Assembly: GCF_033843645.1 (NCBI RefSeq)
Contig: NZ_JAWXVZ010000004.1
Span: 186,001 to 250,000, forward strand
Length of the DNA: 64,000 nt
Reading direction: 5' to 3'
Source: Pseudovibrio zosterae
GTDB taxonomy: Bacteria; Pseudomonadota; Alphaproteobacteria; Rhizobiales; Stappiaceae
A program made the translations under genes and the position numbers. The notes beneath the pieces are model-generated. The model saw only the letters and a list, made by a program, of their open reading frames with translations. It was not told where the DNA came from and searched no databases. Shown here in pieces: positions 50,994 through 60,223 of this stretch (position 1 is the first letter of the stretch; every line of letters begins with the position of its first letter).

Positions 50994-52306
50994 CAGGCCG
51001 CTCCACTCATTTTCTTGGCAAACAACTGACGGAACACCGGATAAATATCCGAGGGGCTGGCGATCCGCTTCATGGCGAAGTTCGCCCAATCTTCCTTCAC
51101 GCGTCGATACCCGCGCCAAAGTTCCATGCCGTTCTCTTCGCCCTGGAACAACTTTAGCTCGGCCTCATCCAAAATTTCGATGTAAGCGAAATACTGACAC
51201 CGCTTCATCACTTCTGCGTTCAACAGCTCCACACAGGTGTCCGTGTCGCCGGCAAAGTTCTCACCGTCCGACGCCTGCGCGGCATAAATGTTCCATTCCG
51301 ACGGTGGGTAGCGCGCGTCAATGACCTCCAGCATTTCCTTTAAGGCCGTGCTGACCACGGTACCGCCGGTTTCGCGGGAATAGAAGAATGCTTCCTCATC
51401 CACCTCCTGCGCATTATGGGTGTGGCGAATGAAGACCACGTCGATCTTGTTGTAGCGCCGCTTCAAGAACAGATGCAGAAGCACGAAGAACCGCTTTGCC
51501 AGATCCTTTTCCCGCTCCCCCATGGAAGCAGAGGTGTCCATGAGGCAGAACATGACCGCGTTGGCATTGGGCTGTGGTTGCTGCTGAAAATAATTGTACC
51601 GCACATCAAGTGGATCGATATAGGCGATCACCTTTTGCCGCCGCAATGTCTCCTCCAGCTCCTTGTGCAGCCGGATCAAATCCTTTTTCTGCTTGGAAGT
51701 TGGCGTGGAGACCGCTTCCAGCTTGAAAATCTGTTCCTGCAGCTCCCGGACTTCCTTCTGGTTCGGGCGGCGCAAGGCCAGCCGTCGCCCAAGGGAGTTG
51801 CGCATGGTACGGCCAACATTAATGTTCGTTGGAGACCCGGAAACCGAATAACCGGCCCGGCGCGGTTTGAAGGTCTGAACCTCTTTCAAACTGTGTTTGA
51901 TTAGGTCAGGCAGCTCAAGATCTTCAAAGAAGATGTCCAGAAACTCTTCGCGAGACAGGGCGAATACAAAATCGTCCTCCCCTTCCCCGCTGTCACTGCC
52001 TTCCTTGCCGCTGCCACCGCCCCCTTGTTCCGGCTTGGCAATCCGGTCACCAGAGCGGTATTCCTTGTTTCCGTTGAAGACGTAGTCCCGGTGGCCTGCG
52101 TCCCTGGCCCGACGAAACACCGGTTCGGTGATGCCCTCGGCAGGTACAGAAATGCGTTCGCCCTGATCCACATCCGAGATGCCGCGTTCACGCACTGAGG
52201 CGTCGACCGCTTTCTTGATGTGTTTGCGAACTCGCCGTAAAAACCGTCGCCGATTACCCAGGCTCTTGTCCTTCGGGTTCAGGCGCCGGTCGATAAAATT
52301 GGCCAT
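50993..52306 (-). CDS. DUF444/YeaH-YhbH-family protein
   Basis: A 437-residue cytosolic protein of the stress module. It begins FIDRRLNPKDKSLGNRRRFLRR, has a Gly/Ser/Asp-rich low-complexity stretch (about residues 95-112) and a von Willebrand-A-like domain with the MIDAS-type motif CLMDTSASMGEREKDLAKR, followed by IRHTHNAQEVDE and GGTVVSTALKEM. YeaH partners the PrkA kinase in enterics. It sits between prkA (123 bases) and spoVR (overlap). Confidence 0.92.
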   Translation of the reverse strand: MANFIDRRLNPKDKSLGNRRRFLRRVRKHIKKAVDASVRERGISDVDQGERISVPAEGITEPVFRRARDAGHRDYVFNGNKEYRSGDRIAKPEQGGGGSGKEGSDSGEGEDDFVFALSREEFLDIFFEDLELPDLIKHSLKEVQTFKPRRAGYSVSGSPTNINVGRTMRNSLGRRLALRRPNQKEVRELQEQIFKLEAVSTPTSKQKKDLIRLHKELEETLRRQKVIAYIDPLDVRYNYFQQQPQPNANAVMFCLMDTSASMGEREKDLAKRFFVLLHLFLKRRYNKIDVVFIRHTHNAQEVDEEAFFYSRETGGTVVSTALKEMLEVIDARYPPSEWNIYAAQASDGENFAGDTDTCVELLNAEVMKRCQYFAYIEILDEAELKLFQGEENGMELWRGYRRVKEDWANFAMKRIASPSDIYPVFRQLFAKKMSGAA

Positions 52307-52429
52307 TAGCTACCTTCTGCTGCTCTGACTCCGACCCTGCGCTGCATCGCGCCCATGCGGCTCGGGCCATGCTTCGTTTCAAACTCAACGACGCATGACC
52401 GGCCCGGAACCGCTCAGGTTTGCGGAGTG

Positions 52430-54364
52430 TTACCCCGCCTTGTTGACGCGCATGTACCATTCCACCAGACGCTGAACCTGGCGCCGGGTATAACCGCGCT
52501 CAATCATCCTAGAGACAAACTCGTGGTGCTTGGCATCTGTCTCGCGGTCTTTCTTGGAGCCAAAGCTGATCACTGGCAGCAGGTCTTCCACCTGACCGAA
52601 CATGCGCTTTTCAATAACGCGGCGCAGCTTCTTGTAGTTCTGCCAATCCGGGTTCTTGCCGCTGTTTTCCGCGCGGGCCCGCAGCACAAACTTGACGACT
52701 TCGTTTCGGAAATCCTTCGGGTTTGCAATGCCAGCAGGCTTCTCGATCTTGGAAAGCTCTTGCTCCAAAATCTCACGGTTGAACATCTGCCCGGTGTCCG
52801 GATCCTTGTAGTCCTGATCTTCAATCCAGGCGTCAGCATAGGCAATGTAACGATCAAACAGGTTCTGACCGTAGTCCTTGTAGGATTCCAGATAGGCCTT
52901 CTGGATCTCGTGGCCGATGAACTCCGCATAACGCGGTGCCAACTCGGACTTGATGAAGTCCAGATACTGCTGCTCTGTATCCTCCGGGAACTGCTCCCGT
53001 TTCACCGCCTGCTCCAGAACATACATCAGGTGCACGGGGTCCGCGGCAACTTCCAAGGTGTCGTGGTTAAAGGTTTCAGAAAGCACCTTGAAGGCAAAGC
53101 GGGTTGAAATGCCGTTCATGCCTTCGTCAACACCGGCTGCATCCCGATATTCCTGAACCGACTTGGCCTTTGGGTCGATGTCTTTCAGGTTTTCGCCGTC
53201 ATAGACGCACATCTTGGAGTAAAGCGTTGAATTCTCATGCTCATTCAAGCGGCTGAGAACGGAGAAGCGCGAGAGCAACTTCAAGGTTTCCGGGGCACAC
53301 TGCTCTTCTCCAAGTGTACTTCCCGTCAAGAGCTTCTCGTAGATCTCGGTTTCTTCGGTAACCCGCAGACAATACGGCACCTTCACCACGCTGATGCGGT
53401 CAAGGAACGCTTCATTGTTCTTGTTGTTCTTGAACTGCTGCCACTCGGATTCATTGGAGTGGGCAACGATCAAGCCCTGGAATGGGAACGCGCCAATGTT
53501 TTCCGTACCGGTGTAGTTGCCTTCCTGTGTTGCGGTTAGCAGCGGGTGCAGCACCTTGATCGGCGCTTTAAACATCTCAACAAACTCGAGAAGCCCTTGA
53601 GTTGTCCGGTTCAAGCCCCCCGAATAGCTGTAGGCATCCGGATCATTCTGGCTCAGATGCTCGAGTTTTCTGATGTCGAGTTTCCCCACCAGCGCGGAAA
53701 CGTCCTGGTTGTTTTCATCACCCGGCTCTGTTTTCGCAACACAAATCTGACGTAGCTTCGACGGGTACAACTTTACGATCTTGAAGCGGGAAATATCGCC
53801 TTCGAATTCATCGAGTCGCTTTGTGGCCCAGGGCGAAATCAGCCCTGTGAGAAGGCGCTTTGGAATATTGTATTTGTCTTCAAGCAGATCGCCAGTTGTT
53901 TCGCGGTCGAACAAGCCAAGGGGAGATTCAAAGACCGGGCTGATCTGTTCGCCAGCTTTCAAGACATAAATAGGTTCTTGCTCAACGAGGTTTTTCAGAA
54001 TTTCCGCCAGGCTGGACTTACCGCCCCCCACAGGCCCGAGCAAGTAGAGGATCTGCTTGCGCTCTTCCAATCCTTGAGAGGCGTGTCTGAAGAAACCCAC
54101 GATCCGCTCGATGGTCTCTTCCATCCCGAAAAGGTCTTTAAAGGCGGGGTAGCGCTTGATTGTACGGTTCAGAAAAATACGACCGAGACGCTGATCGAGG
54201 CTTGTGTCGATGACTTCTGGCTCCCCAATAGCAGAAATCATGCGCTCCGCAATCGTCGCTCGCATGGAAGGATCATCACGACAGCCGAGAATGTAGTCTT
54301 GCAGCGACATCTCCTCGACTTTGGTCCGATCGTAGATTTCAGAGTATAGAGAGAACACATCCAT
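52430..54364 (-). CDS. prkA: PrkA-type serine protein kinase/AAA+ ATPase
   Basis: A 644-residue cytosolic protein (YeaG in E. coli). The N-terminal AAA domain has LLGPVGGGKSSLAEIL as Walker A (near residue 107-121), and the C-terminal PrkA kinase-like domain follows. In enterics it responds to nitrogen starvation and stress through the alternative sigma factors; here it heads the prkA-yeaH-spoVR unit. The 412 bases upstream contain the palindrome near 54673, which faces the divergent hydrolase gene rather than this one. Confidence 0.93.
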   Translation of the reverse strand: MDVFSLYSEIYDRTKVEEMSLQDYILGCRDDPSMRATIAERMISAIGEPEVIDTSLDQRLGRIFLNRTIKRYPAFKDLFGMEETIERIVGFFRHASQGLEERKQILYLLGPVGGGKSSLAEILKNLVEQEPIYVLKAGEQISPVFESPLGLFDRETTGDLLEDKYNIPKRLLTGLISPWATKRLDEFEGDISRFKIVKLYPSKLRQICVAKTEPGDENNQDVSALVGKLDIRKLEHLSQNDPDAYSYSGGLNRTTQGLLEFVEMFKAPIKVLHPLLTATQEGNYTGTENIGAFPFQGLIVAHSNESEWQQFKNNKNNEAFLDRISVVKVPYCLRVTEETEIYEKLLTGSTLGEEQCAPETLKLLSRFSVLSRLNEHENSTLYSKMCVYDGENLKDIDPKAKSVQEYRDAAGVDEGMNGISTRFAFKVLSETFNHDTLEVAADPVHLMYVLEQAVKREQFPEDTEQQYLDFIKSELAPRYAEFIGHEIQKAYLESYKDYGQNLFDRYIAYADAWIEDQDYKDPDTGQMFNREILEQELSKIEKPAGIANPKDFRNEVVKFVLRARAENSGKNPDWQNYKKLRRVIEKRMFGQVEDLLPVISFGSKKDRETDAKHHEFVSRMIERGYTRRQVQRLVEWYMRVNKAG

Positions 54365-54672
54365 CGGGGGAATCCTTTCGTTGTGTCAGCCTCCAAATTC
54401 TTGAAAACTTTGCTTACATATAATGTGGGCGCATACGCTAGATTAGCAACTCAATAGATATTGAACGCAGATTATTTTGGGTCAGCTGAACTTACTGCTT
54501 TGTTACACTCTTAATTTCGCCGGTGATTACTCCCGGGCGTGGTAAAACAAAACTTCATCCGGCGCGCTGCTTTCAACAATTCATCAAAACCTATCGAAAG
54601 CCGAGTCGGGGTACCTTTCAAGTAAACAGCCTCTACGTCATCTTCACAAGATGAACCTTCGGCCATCTGGAC

Positions 54673-54690
54673 ACTTGGCAGCTGCCAAGT
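54673..54690. promoter_or_regulatory. 18-bp palindrome before the hydrolase gene (copy 1)
   Basis: ACTTGGCAGCTGCCAAGT is a perfect 18-bp dyad, 86 bases before the start of the alpha/beta hydrolase gene. The identical sequence recurs at 55694-55711 and a variant at 55815-55832. The size and symmetry fit an operator for a dimeric regulator (a lux-box-like or TetR/LacI-type site). The rest of this 412-base gap holds no gene. Confidence 0.65.
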
Positions 54691-54776
54691 TGCATTCTTG
54701 CCATGCTTTGTTCGAATAGACGCGCCACAATGATGTAGCTATGGTCGTCAAAACTTCGAAACTGTCTGGGTAGCCA

Positions 54777-55688
54777 ATGCGCACATCACAACCAACATTG
54801 GTGGAGATTTCCACGCCAGGCGGTCAGATCGTCGCTCACGATTGGCCGGGCTCATCACCTCCCGTTCTCCTGCTTCATGCAACTGGCCTGCACGCTCATT
54901 GCTGGGACTACATCATTCGCCGTTTGCCGGATGTTCGTTTTCTGGCGGTAGACGCGCGCGGTCACGGTAGGAGCCAGCAGGTCAACGGCCCAATGCTGTG
55001 GGATGAATTGGGCGAGGATGTGGTAGCTGTCCTAGATGCCGTTGATTTTAAGGGCGGCTTTGGTGTTGGCCATTCCATGGGCGGGGCCCTATTAGCTTAT
55101 GCAGCAAGCCAGCGTCCGACACTTTTTCAGCGCATGCTGTTGCTGGACCCGGTGCTGTGGCCACCCTCTGCCAGTGCAGGAAACCCGCATGAGATGAACC
55201 CGGAGGATCACCCGGTTGCGGGGCGCAGGTCTAAGTGGCGCGACCCCGATGAAATGCTCTTGAAGTTCCGAGGCAAACCGCCGTATTCCAGCTGGAACAG
55301 GGAAGTGTTGAAAGACTACTGCCAGCACGGACTGATCGAAAACGGGCAAGATGGCAGCTGCCAACTGGCGTGCAATCCGGCGCGTGAAGCCGAGGTTTAT
55401 GTCAACGCCTGCGGAACCGAGACCTATAACGGTCTTGCCGACATCAGCTGTGAGACCACCATTGTCAGAGCCCGCGACAAGAACGGGCAAGACGGCCCGC
55501 TTTCATTTGGCTTCTCGCCAACCTGGCCAAACTTGGCAACTGCCATCCCCAAAGCCCGCGACATCAAGCTTACGGAGGCCTCGCATTTCTTCCCTCAAGA
55601 ACAACCAGACTCCATTATCACCATGATCACGCAGATGATCGCCGGTGACCCATTACACTGGACCGATTCCGAAGGCCTCTATGGATAA
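54777..55688 (+). CDS. Alpha/beta-hydrolase-fold protein
   Basis: A 303-residue serine hydrolase. It shows the oxyanion region LLLHATGLHAHCWDY, ARGHGRS, the nucleophile elbow VGHSMGGALL (Ser about residue 103) and the C-terminal catalytic His in TEASHFFPQE; the acid is probably an Asp or Glu in the strand before it. There is no signal peptide. It lies between copies 1 and 2 of an 18-bp palindrome and 217 bases before a flavin monooxygenase, a pairing typical of ester or lactone formation followed by hydrolysis. Confidence 0.88.
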   Translation: MRTSQPTLVEISTPGGQIVAHDWPGSSPPVLLLHATGLHAHCWDYIIRRLPDVRFLAVDARGHGRSQQVNGPMLWDELGEDVVAVLDAVDFKGGFGVGHSMGGALLAYAASQRPTLFQRMLLLDPVLWPPSASAGNPHEMNPEDHPVAGRRSKWRDPDEMLLKFRGKPPYSSWNREVLKDYCQHGLIENGQDGSCQLACNPAREAEVYVNACGTETYNGLADISCETTIVRARDKNGQDGPLSFGFSPTWPNLATAIPKARDIKLTEASHFFPQEQPDSIITMITQMIAGDPLHWTDSEGLYG

Positions 55689-55693
55689 GGCCA

Positions 55694-55711
55694 ACTTGGC
55701 AGCTGCCAAGT
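55694..55711. promoter_or_regulatory. 18-bp palindrome (copy 2, identical to copy 1)
   Basis: ACTTGGCAGCTGCCAAGT begins 5 bases after the hydrolase stop, between the hydrolase and monooxygenase genes. Together with copies 1 and 3 it suggests a small regulon with one shared regulator. Confidence 0.65.
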
Positions 55712-55814
55712 CCCGTGCTGCAGCCATCAACCCGGGCATATGCGTTTACATTTTGGTAAGATTTAAGAGGGGAAGGGGCGCGGCCTTGCACGCTCCAAAC
55801 ATGGTCAGGGCCAG

Positions 55815-55832
55815 ACTTGGCACTTGCCAAGT
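55815..55832. promoter_or_regulatory. 18-bp palindrome (copy 3, one central variation)
   Basis: ACTTGGCACTTGCCAAGT lies 121 bp from copy 2 and 73 bases before the monooxygenase start. The 8-base arms are the same as in copies 1 and 2; only the central two bases differ. The distance to the gene start is similar to that of copy 1. Confidence 0.6.
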
Positions 55833-55905
55833 CCTTTAAACTCCATAGTTGACTTAGGGGCAGCTACTCGCTTCCCTTACATGGAAAGTTAGCAGGGGAG
55901 GGGAC

Positions 55906-57231
55906 ATGGGCAGACGGGTTGCAGTCATTGGCGCCGGGCCATCGGGTCTTGCAGCCATGAAGAACTTCAAGGACTTCGGCTTCAACGTGGTGGGTTTTGA
56001 ACGGGGCAGGGGCGTGGGCGGTAACTGGCGGTTCGATGACGAAGCCGGTCATTCCAGCGTGTTTGAACACACCCATATCATAAGCTCCAAAACGCTGTCT
56101 CAATATGAGGACTATCCCTTTCCCGATTGGGTCGCGGATTATCCCTCCCATCAGGTGCTGCGAAATTATTTTGAGGGATACGCCGCCACTTTTGGCCTCA
56201 TGCCGCTCATTCGGTTTCAAACGGAAATTGAACAGCTGGAGCCGGACAGGGGAGGGGGCTGGCGATTGCGCTGGATGGATCATGGAAAAGCGGCCCATGG
56301 CGAAGACAGTTTCGATGCCGTTTGCGTTTGCAATGGCCATCACCACACGCCCCGATATCCGGATTACCCAGGGGAGTTCAATGGCGAGTTCTTGCACTCT
56401 CATGAGTTCAAGCGTGCCGAACGCTTCCGGGGCAAGCGCATTCTTGTGATCGGCGGCGGCAACTCCGCTTGCGATGTGGCGGTAGAAACCGCCCGTGTCT
56501 CCGCCCGCACCGTGATCAGCTGGCGTCGCGGGTATCATCTATTTCCGAAATTTCTGTTTGGGCAGCCCATTGATGTTTTGATGAAGCGGTTCGTTCATGG
56601 GCCATTTTGGCTGCAAAAGAAAACGCTCGCTTACCTGTTGTGGTTGGTTCAAGGCAGCAACCGGAAGATCGGCCTGCAAGACCCTGATCACGAAATTCTT
56701 GCCACCCACCCAACGGTGAACTCGGATCTTTACAGCGCAATCCGCCACGGCGATGTTCAGCCAAAAGGCGACATCGATCGGTTCCATGGTGCTACGGTGC
56801 ACTTCAAGGATGGGTCGCAAGAAGACTTCGACACCATCATCGCCTGCACCGGATACAAGATCCAACATGCTTTCATCGATCCCTCTCTCTTTGACTTTTC
56901 AAAGGGCACCCCACGGCTTTACATGAAGATGATCCCCGAAGACGCCCCGGGGCTTTACTTCATGGGTCTGTTTCAGCCGCTTGGGTGCATCTGGCCCGGG
57001 GCCGAGTTGCAATCGAAACTGGCCGCCCGCCACTTCGCCGGCTTGTGGTCGCCAAAGGCTCCCCTTTCAGACCTCATTGATCAAGAAATCGCCAACCCGG
57101 ATGTGAAGCAACTCAAGTCCGCGCGGCACACCATAACGGTTCATGATGGGAACTTCCGCAAGCGGTTGAAGAAGGAACTGGCGCGCAGCACTCCCGCGTC
57201 GGCACACAAGCCAGATCAGGATGCCGCGTGA
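55906..57231 (+). CDS. Flavin-containing monooxygenase
   Basis: A 441-residue FMO-type enzyme that uses FAD, NADPH and oxygen to oxidise heteroatoms or ketones. The FAD fingerprint VIGAGPSGLAAMK is at residues 6-18, GVGGNWRF follows at about 46, the FMO motif F-x-G-x3-H-x3-F appears as FNGEFLHSHEF and the NADPH fingerprint as VIGGGNSACDVAVE. It has normal length. Preceded by palindrome copy 3 and by the alpha/beta-hydrolase gene, it may form a two-step oxidation-hydrolysis pathway with it. Confidence 0.93.
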   Translation: MGRRVAVIGAGPSGLAAMKNFKDFGFNVVGFERGRGVGGNWRFDDEAGHSSVFEHTHIISSKTLSQYEDYPFPDWVADYPSHQVLRNYFEGYAATFGLMPLIRFQTEIEQLEPDRGGGWRLRWMDHGKAAHGEDSFDAVCVCNGHHHTPRYPDYPGEFNGEFLHSHEFKRAERFRGKRILVIGGGNSACDVAVETARVSARTVISWRRGYHLFPKFLFGQPIDVLMKRFVHGPFWLQKKTLAYLLWLVQGSNRKIGLQDPDHEILATHPTVNSDLYSAIRHGDVQPKGDIDRFHGATVHFKDGSQEDFDTIIACTGYKIQHAFIDPSLFDFSKGTPRLYMKMIPEDAPGLYFMGLFQPLGCIWPGAELQSKLAARHFAGLWSPKAPLSDLIDQEIANPDVKQLKSARHTITVHDGNFRKRLKKELARSTPASAHKPDQDAA

Positions 57232-57362
57232 AGACGGGCTTTGAATGTTTGTCGTCGCCGATTGGAACAAGCGCCTCCCTGTTTTGACCAAAGAACCTAC
57301 CTATCTCCTAAAGGGAAGATCGCAAACGGGTGCGCGCACCCCTAATCATCGAGGAGTTGGGA

Positions 57363-58523
57363 ATGAGTTTTGGGCATTGGAGGTTCATCACCAAACATCG
57401 GGCCATAAAGTCCGTTTGGGCTGGCGCTTTAGCTGTGGTCGCGGGGTTTGCCTTGTCGGCTGTGGCTGGAACAGCGCAGGCGCAAACCCGCATTGCACCT
57501 GAAACCGTCACCAGCGGACTGGACCATCCATGGAGTGTCGCGGACCTTCCGGGCGGCGGCTTTTTGGTGACCGAGCGCGACGGCGCACTCAAACATGTCA
57601 CGGCGGAAGGCGAGCAAAGCGTTGTGTCTGGAACGCCGAAGGTTTTTGCAAGCGGGCAGGGCGGTTTGCTCGATGTGGTTCTCAGTCCCAACTTTGCGTC
57701 AGATGGCCAGATCTTCCTCAGCTTTTCCGAACCAACCTCAGGGGGCGCGGGCACATCGGTGTACCGTGCAACGCTTGAACGTTCAGGCGATGGGTTTCAA
57801 CTGAGAGATGGACGGGTCATCTTTTCGGGCAACAACATCTACAGGGGAGGGCGCCATTTTGGATCGCGTCTTGTGTTTGCGCCAGACGGAACCTTGTTCA
57901 TGACCCTTGGAGACAGAGGCGACCGGCCAAGTGCGCAAAACACCCAGAACCATGCCGGGTCAGTCCTGCGTCTGACCATAGATGGCGCGCCAGCACCGGA
58001 CAATCCCTTTCTCGGTGACAGCAGCTATCAGCCGGAGATGTGGTCCATCGGCCATCGTAATCCCCAAAGTGCGGCCCTCCATCCCGAAACCGGCGTCCTT
58101 TGGACGGTAGAACATGGCGCCCGTGGGGGGGATGAAATCAACATTCCCGAAGCGGGGAAGAACTATGGTTGGCCGGTGATTTCCTACGGCCGCCACTACA
58201 CGGGAGGCCGCATCGGCGAAGGCACAACGAAAACGGGCATGGAGCAACCGATTTATTTCTGGGATCCTTCCATCGCCCCGTCCGGCATGGCGTTCGTGAC
58301 CAGTAACAAGTATCCGGACTGGAACGGTAACCTTTTGGTTGGTGCCTTGCGTGGTCGTCACCTCTCCAATTTGTCATTGGACGGCACAACGGTTACCGGC
58401 GAAAGCAGGCTCCTTGCTGAACTGGGAGAGCGCATCCGCGATGTCAGGCAGGCGGATGACGGCTTCATCTATGTGCTCACGGACAGCAGTGATGGCCAGT
58501 TGATCCGCTTGCTGCCGCAGTAG
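57363..58523 (+). CDS. PQQ-type soluble aldose sugar dehydrogenase (YliI-like)
   Basis: A 386-residue periplasmic beta-propeller enzyme that oxidises sugars with pyrroloquinoline quinone as cofactor. The signal peptide (about residues 1-40, ending AQAQT) is followed by GLDHPWSVADLPGGGFLVTERDG, QGGLLDVVLSPNF, MWSIGHRNPQ, EHGARGGDEIN and NYGWPVISYG, all typical of the GDH/YliI family. Start 57363 has GAGGAG 8 bases upstream. No PQQ synthesis genes are in the window, so cofactor must come from elsewhere. Stands alone, 131 bases after the monooxygenase gene. Confidence 0.93.
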   Translation: MSFGHWRFITKHRAIKSVWAGALAVVAGFALSAVAGTAQAQTRIAPETVTSGLDHPWSVADLPGGGFLVTERDGALKHVTAEGEQSVVSGTPKVFASGQGGLLDVVLSPNFASDGQIFLSFSEPTSGGAGTSVYRATLERSGDGFQLRDGRVIFSGNNIYRGGRHFGSRLVFAPDGTLFMTLGDRGDRPSAQNTQNHAGSVLRLTIDGAPAPDNPFLGDSSYQPEMWSIGHRNPQSAALHPETGVLWTVEHGARGGDEINIPEAGKNYGWPVISYGRHYTGGRIGEGTTKTGMEQPIYFWDPSIAPSGMAFVTSNKYPDWNGNLLVGALRGRHLSNLSLDGTTVTGESRLLAELGERIRDVRQADDGFIYVLTDSSDGQLIRLLPQ

Positions 58524-58642
58524 GACCCAATCCGTGCTCCGGGGGTGTTGTTTCCCATCTCCGGGGCAGGGGCCGCGAGTTTCTGGCCCGCCTCTTTTCA
58601 CCGCCTGCGCATTCAACCGTAAGAGAAGAAACACCAACGCCA

Positions 58643-59962
58643 TCACCCCTGAGCCAGCCCGAACAGCGAGCGATGCAAAGCCAGCTTTCCGTCAACCGCG
58701 CGGTCGATACAAGCCAGGAAGTAACCCGCAGGCCGCGCCAGTTGGTCCGGGTCGCGCAGGGCCTTTTCCGCCGTTGTCACAAGCACCGCCGCCGCCACAT
58801 GTTGGCCCACGCGGGAACACGCACCGCGCCATCCCGCTTCCGACAAACCAACCAGCAAGCGCAACTCGCTCGTCCGGCCCATCAAATCCCCCCAGGAGCG
58901 GAAGGCTCCGCCCAGAATATCCTGAGTTTCTCGGGTCGCCGTGTTGATCAAACCAATAGAAACTTCAGAAAGAAGTGGTGAAGTTCCGTCCGCATTAGGC
59001 GGCACAGATGGCTTTGCCTTGGGCGGTTCAGCACTTGAGCGCGTTCGATCTGTGGCACCAGACTTGCGTGAAGGCTCCTTTTCAGGAGCTTTATCAAAGC
59101 CGTAGGCTTTTCTTGATTTTAAGTCATCGACGTGAGGAGATGGCCGCTCATTACTTTTTTTAGAGTTTTGACGGGTTGTAATATTATATGGGGTGACATC
59201 AGTGTCAGGTGCGCCCGACATTTCTTCAAAAGAAGTTTCACTTTCAGCGGCTGTAGCCTCTCCTTCTGCCGCAGCTTCATTCGTGCCGAATGCGGCAACA
59301 ATGGCTTCGTAAAGCTGGGAGAGCCTGTCTGCCTTGAGGTTGTTAGGGATCGCACTTGCGAGAATGACTGAAAGCTCCGCCTCATGCTCTTCAAGGCGCA
59401 GGCCCTCAAGGGCCGCAACCGCCAGAAGGTCGGCAATGGCGCGGGACAGGCGGGTTACATTGCGCTTGGCCTCCTGCTTGGCCTTCAGCTCAGCGCTGAA
59501 CGCATCCGCAATGCCTTGCAGTTCCTTGATGCGCTGCCGGGCCGGGGAGAAGTCCAGGCCAAAGCCGCGATCGATATCGCCGCTCACTTCGTTACGGTAG
59601 ATGAAGCGGCGTCCGGTCGGGCTGTCGCGGTAGGCCAGAATGCCCGCTTCCACGAGTTTCTTCAGGGACCGTGCCACCGTGCGGGTCGAACGCCCCACAT
59701 AATCCGCCAGTTTCTCGTTGGAGATGGCCACCAGCGGGCGACGGTCCTGTTTCCAGTCGTCTGCCTTGGTCAGCCCGAGCAAGATATCGAGAATGTGATA
59801 GGTCGTGCCTTCAATACCGAGCGCAGGCGCAGCCTTTTTCAGGGTAATCGCCACTTCAGCCTTCGTGGTTGCCACGATGTCATTGGCCATGGCAAGCCGC
59901 TGACTTTCCACCATGGCTGGGGTCAGCCGGCGGAAGGTCGCCACCGAGATCTGATTTTGCAT
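58643..59962 (-). CDS. repC: RepC replication initiator of a repABC replicon
   Basis: Initiator protein of about 439 residues. It begins MQNQISVATFRRLTPAMVES, contains the winged-helix replication domain (ALGIEGTTYHILDILLGLTK, SNEKLADYVGRSTRTVARSLKKLVEAGILAYRDSPTGRRF) and a Ser/Lys-rich linker before the C-terminal ALVLA-like region. repABC plasmids place their origin within repC. ATG 59962 is used; ATG 59986 would add eight residues. It is separated from repB by about 260 bases that carry the antisense RNA and precedes no terminator that I can see. Confidence 0.93.
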   Translation of the reverse strand: MQNQISVATFRRLTPAMVESQRLAMANDIVATTKAEVAITLKKAAPALGIEGTTYHILDILLGLTKADDWKQDRRPLVAISNEKLADYVGRSTRTVARSLKKLVEAGILAYRDSPTGRRFIYRNEVSGDIDRGFGLDFSPARQRIKELQGIADAFSAELKAKQEAKRNVTRLSRAIADLLAVAALEGLRLEEHEAELSVILASAIPNNLKADRLSQLYEAIVAAFGTNEAAAEGEATAAESETSFEEMSGAPDTDVTPYNITTRQNSKKSNERPSPHVDDLKSRKAYGFDKAPEKEPSRKSGATDRTRSSAEPPKAKPSVPPNADGTSPLLSEVSIGLINTATRETQDILGGAFRSWGDLMGRTSELRLLVGLSEAGWRGACSRVGQHVAAAVLVTTAEKALRDPDQLARPAGYFLACIDRAVDGKLALHRSLFGLAQG

Positions 59963-60088
59963 AGTGCCACCGTTCACCAAAGCCATTGGCCTCAGTGTTC
60001 CTCACGGAATTCCATTCCGCCTTTGGGGATTAACGGGTACAACTGCGCATCAGGCCGCAAAAAGGCATTTCAGGCCCACTTGGCAGGC

Positions 60089-60117
60089 TTGATTCGGAAC
60101 GCATCTCGAAGTAACGT
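60089..60117 (+). promoter_or_regulatory. Putative promoter of the antisense RNA
   Basis: TTGATT (60089-60094) and TAACGT (60112-60117) lie 17 bases apart on the plus strand, about 56 bases before the terminator stem, the right place for the promoter of a short counter-transcribed RNA. Motif quality is moderate. Confidence 0.4.
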
Positions 60118-60123
60118 GAAAAT

Positions 60124-60207
60124 GCAAATGAGGGTTACGACGGGCGTCTAGCTTGTTGTACCGTTGAATTCCGGTCTTGCTGATTGCCGTCAGCAAGGCC
60201 GTTTTTC
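60124..60207 (+). ncRNA. repABC counter-transcribed RNA (incompatibility RNA)
   Basis: In the repB-repC gap, opposite to the rep operon, the plus strand holds a textbook terminator: GGTCTTGCTGA / TCAGCAAGGCC (11 bp including one G-U pair) around TTGCCG, followed by GTTTTTC at 60201-60207. In repABC plasmids a short antisense RNA ending in such a hairpin represses repC and determines incompatibility. The 5' end is estimated from the promoter-like boxes. Confidence 0.7.
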
Positions 60208-60223
60208 ATTGGGAGCGCTTACC

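Noticed and set aside
51901..52191. Short minus-strand frame inside the YeaH-type gene
   Set aside because: It lies fully within a well-supported gene in another frame.
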